From: Membranihabitans marinus | Lineage (GTDB): Bacteria > Bacteroidota > Bacteroidia > Chitinophagales > Saprospiraceae | Direction: 5' to 3' | Assembly (NCBI RefSeq): GCF_019802045.1 | Contig: NZ_JAHVHU010000026.1 | Location: 1 to 32,563, forward strand | Length of the DNA stretch: 32,563 nt | Part shown: piece after piece, positions 25,992-32,563 of the stretch | Layout of the letters: the number at the start of each line of letters is the position of its first letter | Numbering within the stretch: position 1 is the stretch's first letter | Position numbers and translations under genes: made by a program | Notes under the pieces: generated by a model | The model's input: only the letters and a program-made list of their open reading frames with translations | The model's database searches: none | Told to the model about the DNA's origin: nothing

Positions 25992-26372
25992 TCAGGGATC
26001 CCATCCCGCGAAGTGGACATCCTTAAGATGTCGTATTTTAAAATGTCCAGAACTGCCCGGCCGTATACCCAATACATCAAATCGGATTCCGCCCGAATAT
26101 TCTATAGTTTCTAGGTAATGTGCGGCGGCTATTGAAATGTTGGTCATCTTTTCCGACGAAACAAACTCCACCGGATCCCCATACTTATTGTCTTTACGAT
26201 ATTTCACCTCTACAAAAATGAGCAGATCACCCTTCCTACAAATAATGTCTATCTCGAGTGTGCTATGTCGCCAGTTGCGTTCCTGAATGAGGTACCCCTT
26301 AGACTCCAAGAATCGACAGGCAATCCGTTCGCCATAGTCACCGGTTTGTCTGGTAGGAGGCACTTTATCCAT
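25992..26372 (-). CDS. YraN family (UPF0102) nuclease-fold protein
   Basis: This protein of about 126 residues has an endonuclease-like fold related to Holliday-junction resolvases; its role is not firmly established. It begins with RQTGDYGERIACRFLESKGY. It then has the PD-(D/E)xK-like core STLEIDIICRKGDLLIFVEVKYRK, where Glu, Asp, Glu and Lys form the putative metal site. I chose the ATG at 26372; an in-frame TTG five codons upstream gives no better match. It lies 51 bases after dacB on the same strand. Confidence 0.92.
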   Translation of the reverse strand: MDKVPPTRQTGDYGERIACRFLESKGYLIQERNWRHSTLEIDIICRKGDLLIFVEVKYRKDNKYGDPVEFVSSEKMTNISIAAAHYLETIEYSGGIRFDVLGIRPGSSGHFKIRHLKDVHFAGWDP

Positions 26373-26423
26373 TTTTACGAAATTCAATCCGACGAGAACA
26401 ATCTCATTGCATCCATTCAGGGC

Positions 26424-27746
26424 TCAATGATTTTCTTTAATCCAACGCAACAATACGTCCATCTTCTTTTTATATTGGCTGCTGGAACCCAGATAATTAT
26501 TGTGCATAAACGAAAAGACATAAGTCTTCCCCGAATCAGCCAGCAGATAACCTGACAGACAATGCACACCGGACAACGTCCCCGTTTTGGCGTAAACAAA
26601 AGGCATATCATCATGTCCATACCAAGAGGCTATAGTACCACGAACACCGCCAGCTGGAAAATACCGAAGCAACTCCCCATGCTCCATGGATCCGTACAAT
26701 CGCTGCAAAACATCGACCAGAAATCGGGGCGATAACTTATTGTACACCGACAGCCCGGATCCATCCACCCAATGGATTTTTCCTTTCCATGGGCTAAAAT
26801 CATCTGTCATCACAGAATCAATCACCCTGGTAGTGCTTATGGTATCCCACAGCGCTGATGATACTGACCACAACATTTGTTCAGCGATAAAATTATCACT
26901 TTCATACATCATTGCCCGCAACAATGTATCCCGATCACTGCCGGGGACGGACTGCCAAGATCCCGAATCATGATTAAAACCACTCAAATCAGTCCATTCC
27001 ACCGCTTGGTGGAGGGTATCCGATAATAAGTGACAAACCACATCCGGATTGGTCACAAAAGGAATACGTAGTGGGGTTTCCCGACACTTGGCGGTATTGA
27101 CTTGAAAAATGTTTGCTCGTTCATTGCGGCGGACAGCACGAGCCGATGGATCGAAGTACCTGTTCATTATAAACCCCGATGGTTCCATCAACCACTGATC
27201 ATCCTGACACCAGGTCCGCGCCATATTCCCGTAGATGGGAAAAGGACTGCGTTGTGCTGCATAGTAATACGGATAATCTTCCCACGACCACCCCGGGGCC
27301 CAACGCTCATCCGAATTCCACTCCCCTAAATAGACCAGATTGTTTTGTTGCCTGAAAAATGACAGCGGAGGGGACACATCAAACCGGGGGTCCAAAAACC
27401 CCGGATCCCCCGTTCCTTTAAAAAAGAGCGTATCATTTCGTCGGATCCATTTTACACCAACCAGAGTTTCCGGCAAAAACTGTAAGGCACTGTATAAGGT
27501 TAATATCTTGGTATTTGAAGCGGGGGTAAACAACGAAGAACTGTGATAATCCAGGATGGGTTTTGGTCGTTCCGATTGTCCAGCCTCGATGACAAACAGA
27601 CCACTGTGAACCCCCGAAGTATCAAAAAGGTGGTGCGCCCATTCTTCCGTTGTTGTAGGAATTGAAACGGCATCCATAGAACGCTTTCGCCCACACGAGG
27701 CCAACAGAACGATCAATATCAGAACCAAGAAGTTATATAATTTCAT
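26424..27746 (-). CDS. dacB: D-alanyl-D-alanine carboxypeptidase/endopeptidase (PBP4 type)
   Basis: This is a 440-residue penicillin-binding protein of the S13 family that trims or cleaves peptidoglycan peptides. It has a lipoprotein signal ending LLASC (Cys18). The active-site motifs are in order: SxxK as Ser77-Asn-Thr-Lys80 in FTPASNTKILTLYSAL, SxN in MMYESDNFIAEQML, and KTG in VYAKTGTLSGVHCLSGYL. The length is somewhat below the roughly 470 residues common for the family. The lipid anchor implies membrane attachment rather than free periplasmic location. It is divergent from the M14 peptidase gene. Confidence 0.95.
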   Translation of the reverse strand: MKLYNFLVLILIVLLASCGRKRSMDAVSIPTTTEEWAHHLFDTSGVHSGLFVIEAGQSERPKPILDYHSSSLFTPASNTKILTLYSALQFLPETLVGVKWIRRNDTLFFKGTGDPGFLDPRFDVSPPLSFFRQQNNLVYLGEWNSDERWAPGWSWEDYPYYYAAQRSPFPIYGNMARTWCQDDQWLMEPSGFIMNRYFDPSARAVRRNERANIFQVNTAKCRETPLRIPFVTNPDVVCHLLSDTLHQAVEWTDLSGFNHDSGSWQSVPGSDRDTLLRAMMYESDNFIAEQMLWSVSSALWDTISTTRVIDSVMTDDFSPWKGKIHWVDGSGLSVYNKLSPRFLVDVLQRLYGSMEHGELLRYFPAGGVRGTIASWYGHDDMPFVYAKTGTLSGVHCLSGYLLADSGKTYVFSFMHNNYLGSSSQYKKKMDVLLRWIKENH

Positions 27747-27751
27747 ACTTT

Positions 27752-27759
27752 TACATTTG
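27752..27759 (+). promoter_or_regulatory. Candidate -7 element for the M14 peptidase gene
   Basis: TACATTTG fits the TAnnTTTG consensus exactly and lies 32 bases before the ATG, in the 45-bp gap between divergent dacB and the peptidase gene. I see no good TTTG at the expected upstream distance, so this is a partial promoter call. Confidence 0.4.
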
Positions 27760-27791
27760 CAGCCTATAAATTTAACAAAAAATATCGTTCA

Positions 27792-29252
27792 ATGGCACGT
27801 CTACTTCTTCTGATACTATTTTTCGGACTTGCTCTGTCCCCGCTTCATTCCCAGATAAAAGCTCCGCATCAAACCGATCTGCAGACCCGTTACGCTGCAT
27901 TTAAGGAGACCGCAATCACGACCAAACGATTTTCCATTGAAGAATTGATCCCCGTGATGGAAAGGCACCCTTCCAAAACATTGATAAATTTCAAAGTAGC
28001 TGCTCACAGCATTGAAGATCGGCCTATTTACCTGGCCGAATATGGTCATGGGAAAATTCCGGTGCTGTTTTGGTCCCAGATGCATGGCGATGAATCTACC
28101 GCTACCATGGCCTTGTTTGATTTATTTAATTATCTGGAGTCTGATCAATCCGAAGACGTCGAATTTTTAAAATCACTTCGGGAACACTGCACACTTTATT
28201 TTATCCCGATGCTCAACCCGGATGGTGCAGCCCGATTTTCCCGTCGGAATGCGGCGAACATCGATCTGAATCGGGATGCACTTCGGCTCAGCAATCCTGA
28301 ATCGCAGCTTCTCAAGACAGTTCGAGATTCCCTGAAACCCGAATTTGGATTTAACCTCCATGATCAGAGCATTTATTACCGTGCTGGTAAAGATGGAAAT
28401 CAAGTTGCTATGGCATTTCTGGCCCCGGCTTTTGATTACGATAAAAATATTAACGGGGTCCGTATGAAGTCAATGCAACTCATTTCAATTCTCCGTGACA
28501 GTCTAAGTCAGATTATTCCGGATCGAATAGCGGTATACGACGATAGTTTCGAACCCCGGGCGTTTGGAGATAACATTCAGAAATGGGGAACATCCACCAT
28601 CCTTATCGAATCTGGTGGCTATCCGAATGATCCGGAAAAACAGTTTATCCGAGAACTCAATTTTATCACGCTAATCAAAGCCCTGGAATCAATCCTTTCG
28701 GGCTCTTATGTTTCCAAGACTTTGAAGGAATACAATGCAATTCCTCAAAACGATCGAAAAATGATGTCCCTGATCCTACGCAATCTGACGGTACAAGTCA
28801 AAGACAAACCGATTTTGATGGATGTAGGTTTTCAATATTCGGAATACACCAAAGATGGACAAACGATATACCCGTCCAGAATAACTGACGTGGGTGATCT
28901 CAGCGTAAATAGCGGCCTGGAAGAGTTTCAGGCCAAAGGGTACAATTTAATTCAAGGCATGTGGTATCCAAAGTCTTTTAAAAATACCGCCGAATTACAA
29001 AAATCAAACTGGCAAAAAATGATCCGGGAAGGTTATTTAGGTTTCATCGTCGAGGATAGTACCGACGACCGATCGGACGCTACCTTGCATATGGCTGCCC
29101 AAAAACCAACAGATCGTGCTGATCCATTAAGTCTAACTTTTGCACCGGGACAAAATCCTACTTTCATCATGGAAAAAGGAAATGAAAGGATGATTGTGCA
29201 AAATGGGAAAATTTTTTCCGTGGAGGAATACATAGCCGAAGTTGGATTGTAG
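27792..29252 (+). CDS. M14 family zinc carboxypeptidase, exported
   Basis: This 486-residue metallopeptidase has a cleavable signal peptide (MARLLLLILFFGLALSPLHSQ). The zinc site is complete: His98 and Glu101 in SQMHGDEST, and His190 in FNLHDQ. Substrate-binding residues lie in MLNPDGAARFSRRNAANIDLNRD, and the catalytic Glu272 is in STILIESGGYPND. After the peptidase domain (to about residue 300) there is a further region of about 185 residues with no motif I can name. It is probably periplasmic or secreted and cleaves C-terminal residues from peptides, possibly wall peptides given its PBP4 neighbour (inference). Confidence 0.93.
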   Translation: MARLLLLILFFGLALSPLHSQIKAPHQTDLQTRYAAFKETAITTKRFSIEELIPVMERHPSKTLINFKVAAHSIEDRPIYLAEYGHGKIPVLFWSQMHGDESTATMALFDLFNYLESDQSEDVEFLKSLREHCTLYFIPMLNPDGAARFSRRNAANIDLNRDALRLSNPESQLLKTVRDSLKPEFGFNLHDQSIYYRAGKDGNQVAMAFLAPAFDYDKNINGVRMKSMQLISILRDSLSQIIPDRIAVYDDSFEPRAFGDNIQKWGTSTILIESGGYPNDPEKQFIRELNFITLIKALESILSGSYVSKTLKEYNAIPQNDRKMMSLILRNLTVQVKDKPILMDVGFQYSEYTKDGQTIYPSRITDVGDLSVNSGLEEFQAKGYNLIQGMWYPKSFKNTAELQKSNWQKMIREGYLGFIVEDSTDDRSDATLHMAAQKPTDRADPLSLTFAPGQNPTFIMEKGNERMIVQNGKIFSVEEYIAEVGL

Positions 29253-29550
29253 TTTGATTCTTGGGGATTTGGTGGTAGTTCTCGGGCGTTTCCTATTTGT
29301 CCACAGGTTTATTTTCGGTAGGTGGAATAGTTTGTGGTTTAGTTCTTGGGTGCAGGATCAATTCATAAGTTTAGTATACAATTTAACGTTTCCGGCTTAA
29401 TTATTGACCAATGGTATGGTTTGTAGTTTGGTTCTTGGCTGTGGAGATCCAGCACGACAGTAGGTGGACCAACGACCCGGGACCGACGGCAGCCAGAGGC
29501 GATCACCCACCGTGGGTAAAGATGACCGGAGACCAATGACCACAAACGGA

Positions 29551-29656
29551 GTGTCATAAAGCGAAGCGCCTTAAAGCATAGCGGCCCAAAAGCGGAACGT
29601 CGTAAAGCGCAGCGTCCCAAAGCACAGCGACCTAAAAGCAAGCGTCCTAAAGCATG
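29551..29656. repeat. 15-bp tandem repeat, seven units
   Basis: Seven consecutive units fit the consensus GCGTCCTAAAGCACA, six of 15 bases and one of 16 (29581-29596). Units vary mostly at the GCGTCC and CACA parts while TAAAGC or CAAAGC is kept. The invariant AAAGC links it to the array near position 350. There are no spacers of unique sequence, so it is not a CRISPR. Confidence 0.85.
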
Positions 29657-29676
29657 ACTGAATGAAGCCAAAGGCC

Positions 29677-29725
29677 AAGGGTTCTGTGAACCTTTAGTGA
29701 AGGAACCGAAACACCCCTGTTTCGG
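29677..29725. repeat. Hairpin repeat module, copy C (inverted)
   Basis: Read on the minus strand, hairpin 1 (29725-29706) pairs CCGAAACA with TGTTTCGG around GGGG. The linker TCCTTCA (29704-29698) is identical to copies A and B. A weaker hairpin 2 (29694-29677) pairs AAGGTTC with GAACC(C)TT. CCCTTGGC follows, as it does after hairpin 2 of copy A. The third hairpin is not evident; the 15-bp array lies there instead. Confidence 0.6.
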
Positions 29726-29764
29726 GCGGGTGAGGAATAAAGCACCAAAGTGCAGTACCCCAAT

Positions 29765-31171
29765 CTATATTCGTTTTGCTCTCGGCTTGAGATCCGTCAG
29801 AGTACCGATACGTACCGGTTGACCGGATTCAATACTATTGCACGCAGCAACTCCTATCAGGATAGACATCGCACCATCACGTACACCAGCGGTATGTTTT
29901 AAAGGATCAGGCGCCGCTGGATTAGAAAATATTTTATCCTGCAGGCGTTTATCTCCACCGCCGTGTCCACCCCGCTCGTAACTGACTTGCTCCACGGTAT
30001 GATCTTCAAAGTTTTTATGAACAATGACGGGCGCGTGCTCCATATTATCATTGCCCCCTTGATCCATTTCTGCGGCATGCAATCCCGCCTGATCAAGAGA
30101 CTCATTATCAAAATAAGGAATATCCTGCCATGCTTCGATCCGTCCTTTGGTCCCGTTAAAAGCAATTTTCCAGCCTTCATAGGGTGAATACGTCGTCAGC
30201 GAATAGTTGACCACGGTGTTATTGGCATATTTGATTTGTGCCGACATTTTATCGTAGATATTCACTTCAGGACGGTACAGACAATTGTCCCGAATGTACC
30301 CATCATACTTCTCATTTGCCACGTAAAGCTTCATATACCGATCGTTCTTTGTGATGTCATAAAAGTAATCACATTTGTTTTTATACTCACAGGTTCGGCA
30401 TTTGTCTCCGCGGAAGGGGCCGTTGCTTCCATAATGTTCCAGATCTCCGTAAGCGAACACCTCTTCAGGATCGGAATCCAGCCACCAGTTGAGCAAATCA
30501 AAATGGTGGGTTGATTTGTGAACCCAGAGCGACCCTCCATACTCCTGCTGACCATGCCAACGTCTGAAATAGGAGGCACCGTGATAATTATTTAGGTACC
30601 AGTGAAAATCGACAGAAGTGATCTTACCAATGGTGTTATTGTGTAATAATTCTTTAATTTTGGTCGTATAGGGACTCCATCGGTAGTTGAAACCAACAAT
30701 GAGTTTTCGGTTTGAACGCCGTTCCGCATCAAGAATCGCCTGGCATTTGGTTTCATCGGTAGTCAATGGTTTTTCCGTCAAAACATCACACCCATGGTCA
30801 AGTCCTTTAATGATAAATTCATGGTGGGTCGAGTCCACCGTTGTGACAATAACCAAATCCGGATTCTGCTCGGTAAGCATCTGATCAAAGTCCGTATACA
30901 CCGGGCAGTTCACCCCCATATATTCTTTTGCATATTCGAGTCGTCCTGGATTTATGTCGGCCAATCCTACAAATTCTAAAAGATCAGGATATTGGTCGAC
31001 AAGACGTTTCCCCCAAAAGCTCGTTCCCCGGACTCCGGTACCGACTAAGGTTACTTTTAACTTCCGGCCATACAATCCAAGGGCTTTGGCAGGTGCATTA
31101 ATCATTGTTCCGGCGGCTAACATTCCGAGCGCTTCAATAAAATTTCTTCGGTTCAAACTCATGGTGTTCAT
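29765..31171 (-). CDS. Gfo/Idh/MocA family oxidoreductase with Tat-type leader
   Basis: This 468-residue NAD(P)-dependent sugar or inositol dehydrogenase-like protein has an N-terminal leader with NRRNFIEALG, a twin-arginine motif common in exported Bacteroidota members. The Rossmann site is VTLVGTGVRG (about residues 40-49). The signature TEKPLT is at 132-137 and the catalytic region HKSTHHFD at 218-225. A cysteine motif CRTCEYKNKC (Cys258, 261, 267) plus a later Cys in RDNCLYRPE suggests a metal or structural site. Some exported relatives act as glycoside hydrolases with bound NAD, so the reaction is open. It sits where a 23S gene would be expected if the rRNA operon were conventional. Confidence 0.92.
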   Translation of the reverse strand: MNTMSLNRRNFIEALGMLAAGTMINAPAKALGLYGRKLKVTLVGTGVRGTSFWGKRLVDQYPDLLEFVGLADINPGRLEYAKEYMGVNCPVYTDFDQMLTEQNPDLVIVTTVDSTHHEFIIKGLDHGCDVLTEKPLTTDETKCQAILDAERRSNRKLIVGFNYRWSPYTTKIKELLHNNTIGKITSVDFHWYLNNYHGASYFRRWHGQQEYGGSLWVHKSTHHFDLLNWWLDSDPEEVFAYGDLEHYGSNGPFRGDKCRTCEYKNKCDYFYDITKNDRYMKLYVANEKYDGYIRDNCLYRPEVNIYDKMSAQIKYANNTVVNYSLTTYSPYEGWKIAFNGTKGRIEAWQDIPYFDNESLDQAGLHAAEMDQGGNDNMEHAPVIVHKNFEDHTVEQVSYERGGHGGGDKRLQDKIFSNPAAPDPLKHTAGVRDGAMSILIGVAACNSIESGQPVRIGTLTDLKPRAKRI

Positions 31172-31380
31172 TTCTGTTCCTAAAAGTTCCCTAAGATATC
31201 AATTGTAAGATCTGAATGAAAGAAAGGCCCTATAAATGTGTACGTAACCATACAATTTGAAATGATTCTTAATTAGCGTTGTCTTGGAAATTGGCAGGTG
31301 TATTTGCTGAAACAATTAGTCATCAAATACAAATTGGATGATGTGTATTTTACAAGAGCTGGAGCTCTTGCTTCCCGGGC

Positions 31381-31428
31381 AAAAAAAAAGGGAGGGTGCC
31401 ACTCGCCGAAGCGAACAGCCACCCTCCC
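31381..31428 (-). terminator. Strong intrinsic terminator after tRNA-Ala
   Basis: Read leftward, GGGAGGGTG (31428-31420) pairs with CACCCTCCC (31398-31390). Inside is a second short stem TCGC/GCGA closed by a UUCG tetraloop. Nine T residues follow at once (31389-31381). It lies 10 bases after the encoded CCA of tRNA-Ala, so transcription of the 16S/tRNA unit should end here. Confidence 0.93.
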
Positions 31429-31438
31429 TGGATGGTGG

Positions 31439-31515
31439 TGGTGGAGGATATCGGAGTCGAACCGATGACCTCTAGAATGCAAATCTAGCGCTCTAGCCAG
31501 CTGAGCTAATCCCCC
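31439..31515 (-). tRNA. tRNA-Ala (TGC)
   Basis: The 77-base gene includes an encoded CCA. The acceptor stem GGGGGAT/ATCCTCC contains the G3-U70 pair that identifies tRNA-Ala. The D arm is GCTCAGCTGGCTAGAGC. The anticodon arm is CTAGA-TTTGCAT-TCTAG with TGC, and the T arm ATCGG-TTCGACT-CCGAT. It is the last gene before the terminator. Confidence 0.98.
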
Positions 31516-31520
31516 GTACA

Positions 31521-31562
31521 TGTGTGGGTGTGAGTGTGGGTGTGGGTGTGGGTGTGAGTTTG
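31521..31562. repeat. Hexamer array, left arm flanking the four-helix-bundle gene
   Basis: Seven hexamers of the type (G/A)GTGTG run for 42 bases, with slight changes in the first and last unit. The array begins 5 bases beyond the tRNA-Ala 5' end. It is inverted relative to the array at 31980-32021. In the leftward transcript this arm reads (CACACC/CACACU)n. Confidence 0.9.
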
Positions 31563-31579
31563 GTGGTAATCAAAGTTAC

Positions 31580-31948
31580 CTACTTTTTCTCCACCTTTTT
31601 TCTTCCTGTGCTACGGATCATACCCAGCAACATTTTTGAAATCAATTCAAAATTGTCATATAATTTTTGGTATTCCTCTTTTGAAATCCAATTTTGGTTA
31701 AGAATTAACTTGAGTAAGGCTACGCATTCATTTACCGACCCTCTGGCCATAATAAAAAAGTGCTTCTTATCGGCAGGTGTCATTCTTCCAACTCCTTCTG
31801 CCAAATTGAGTGCCACTGAGATACATGCTCTTTTAAGTTGATCAGATATAAATTTATCAATTTGGTTCGAAGAGAATAAGAAGTTTAATAAGATTTTATT
31901 TGTTTGCTCTATCTTATCATTCACTTCTAATTTCTCGAAATCAAACAT
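31580..31948 (-). CDS. Four-helix-bundle (S23 / 23S-IVS-type) protein
   Basis: This 122-residue all-helical protein belongs to the four-helix-bundle family first known from intervening sequences in 23S rRNA genes of Leptospira and Coxiella. Family marks are QLKRACISVALNLAEGVGR (about residues 37-55), FFIMARGSVNECVALL (about 64-79) and KMLLGMIRS near the C-terminus. Its molecular role is unknown. It lies in the 16S-side spacer between tRNA-Ile and tRNA-Ala, in the same direction as the rRNA, and is framed by two inverted hexamer arrays. It should be co-transcribed with the rRNA. The reading is intact, with an ATG and a lysine-rich end (GRKKVEKK). Confidence 0.92.
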   Translation of the reverse strand: MFDFEKLEVNDKIEQTNKILLNFLFSSNQIDKFISDQLKRACISVALNLAEGVGRMTPADKKHFFIMARGSVNECVALLKLILNQNWISKEEYQKLYDNFELISKMLLGMIRSTGRKKVEKK

Positions 31949-31979
31949 GATTTGCTTTTATATCGTTTATTCCGCTTAT

Positions 31980-32021
31980 CACACTCACACTCACACTCAC
32001 ACTCACTCTCACACTCACTCT
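31980..32021. repeat. Hexamer array, right arm flanking the four-helix-bundle gene
   Basis: Seven hexamers (CACACT, twice CACTCT) run for 42 bases, the same length and number as the left array but in inverted orientation. It ends 6 bases from the tRNA-Ile 3' end. In the transcript it reads (AGUGUG)n and can pair with the left arm at five of six positions per unit; the sixth is A-U or A-C. Confidence 0.9.
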
Positions 32022-32027
32022 CGTAAG

Positions 32028-32101
32028 TAGTCCCGCGCAGACTTGAACTGCGGACCTCTACATTATCAGTGTAGCGCTCTAACCAGCTGAGCTACGGGAC
32101 T
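32028..32101 (-). tRNA. tRNA-Ile (GAT)
   Basis: The 74-base gene has no encoded CCA (CTT follows the discriminator A). The acceptor stem AGTCCCG/CGGGACT is perfect. The D arm is GCTCAGCTGGTTAGAGC. The anticodon arm is CTACA-CTGATAA-TGTAG with GAT, and the T arm CGCAG-TTCAAGT-CTGCG. It follows the 16S gene by about 350 bases, as in standard rRNA spacers. Confidence 0.98.
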
Positions 32102-32450
32102 ATCAATTATTTTTATACATACCAGATCTTTTTCCGGCACCTTGTCCCGATCTCCTATCAGCTTAGTTTACCTACCGTGGGCTAAAAAGGCAGTCTGCGA
32201 GACTAATATATATTTTAAGGCAGACCGTTGTCTGCATCTTATTCTACAATACCCAATAGGTATCCATACCTGATTTACCCGAATAAAAATTCATAAGTAA
32301 AAATTGGTAAGAATACATAGTGAGATAAAATAATAAAAACTATTGATGTCAAAAAAAAAGGAAGAAGCCAGGTTTGATTGAACAAAAAATTATTTGAGTA
32401 TACCCGTTTTGAGGCGGGTTGACCATTTCCAAAGAAACGGTAAGACTCGA
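32102..32450 (-). other. 16S to tRNA-Ile spacer
   Basis: This is a 349-base AT-rich transcribed spacer with no credible gene. A small hairpin is visible close to the 16S end (CCCGCC...GGCGGG-like bases around 32404-32418). No promoter box stands out. Confidence 0.6.

Positions 32451-32563
<113 letters not shown>

Larger units (their letters stand above)
29253..29764. other. 512-bp non-coding, repeat-rich region
   Basis: No credible gene is seen. The left half has loosely repeated phrases built on TTTGGTTCTTGG-like words. The right half holds a 15-bp tandem array and an inverted copy of the hairpin module found near 25.6 kb (separate entries). It separates the convergent M14 peptidase and oxidoreductase genes. 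Confidence 0.6.

Noticed and set aside
29551-29656. CRISPR array
   Set aside because: The units are directly adjacent with no unique spacers, and no cas genes are present.
29363-29671. Minus-strand frame with GRCALGRCALRR-type repeats
   Set aside because: It is simply the 15-bp tandem array (a multiple of three) kept open by its repeat length.
31273-31521. Minus-strand frame beginning GLAQLARALDLHSRGHRFDS
   Set aside because: This is the familiar false protein produced by translating a tRNA gene (tRNA-Ala here) and its terminator.
31521-32021. Mobile element with terminal inverted repeats
   Set aside because: The hexamer arrays are low-complexity and the enclosed gene is an S23-type protein, not a transposase; no target duplication could be seen. 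The intervening-sequence reading fits better.

Overview
The window looks like chromosomal DNA of a Bacteroidota bacterium. The 3' end of a 16S rRNA gene at the right edge reads like that phylum. Gene starts lack Shine-Dalgarno sequences, and a few upstream regions carry the phylum's promoter boxes (TTTG / TAnnTTTG). The gene content also fits: a surE-membrane protein-lpxB block, a CrtYcd-type lycopene cyclase, and many lipoproteins. I cannot place it below phylum from sequence alone.

Layout. Left edge (1-437): no gene, but a 36-bp tandem repeat. 438-5218: a LemA/DUF2207 membrane pair on the minus strand, diverging from a two-gene osmolyte-type ABC importer whose second gene fuses the binding protein and the permease. 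5436-8277: a sialidase-like lipoprotein and a DUF2254 membrane protein. 8431-15185: a carotenoid locus. A CarH/LitR-type MerR regulator with B12-binding residues heads crtI-crtB-crtZ-crtY on the minus strand (phytoene to zeaxanthin). Across a 96-bp gap holding a 34-bp imperfect palindrome, an FAD dehydrogenase and an SRPBCC protein diverge from it. 15297-22812: housekeeping and envelope genes on the minus strand (PLP deaminase, Tat-type sugar-phosphate isomerase-like protein, prs, gamma carbonic anhydrase, TraB/GumN, TetR, lpxB, a small membrane protein, surE). 23114-25156: hemH and holA. 25157-25991: an 835-bp non-coding stretch full of hairpins. 25992-31171: yraN, dacB, an M14 peptidase, a second repeat-rich gap, and a Gfo/Idh/MocA oxidoreductase. 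31381-32563: the 3' part of a ribosomal RNA operon read leftward.

The rRNA end is the most unusual part. The order is 16S, tRNA-Ile(GAT), a four-helix-bundle (S23-type) protein gene, tRNA-Ala(TGC), then a strong intrinsic terminator ten bases after the tRNA-Ala CCA. No 23S gene follows. The protein gene is framed by two 42-bp, seven-unit hexamer arrays in inverted orientation, each ending 5-6 bases from a tRNA, so it looks like an intervening sequence placed in the Ile-Ala spacer. The 16S 3' tail reads CCTCT where the anti-Shine-Dalgarno CCTCC is expected.

Two further patterns deserve attention. First, crtY and the PLP deaminase have no ATG where homology expects their starts; both begin in the -1 frame exactly at the upstream stop (ATAA and GTAA), the same 4-base geometry as the ordinary ATGA overlaps at crtI/crtB and at the small membrane protein/lpxB. 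Second, a dispersed multi-hairpin repeat occurs three times (two at 25.5-25.8 kb, one inverted at 29.7 kb) with conserved loops and linker but changed, still-paired stems.
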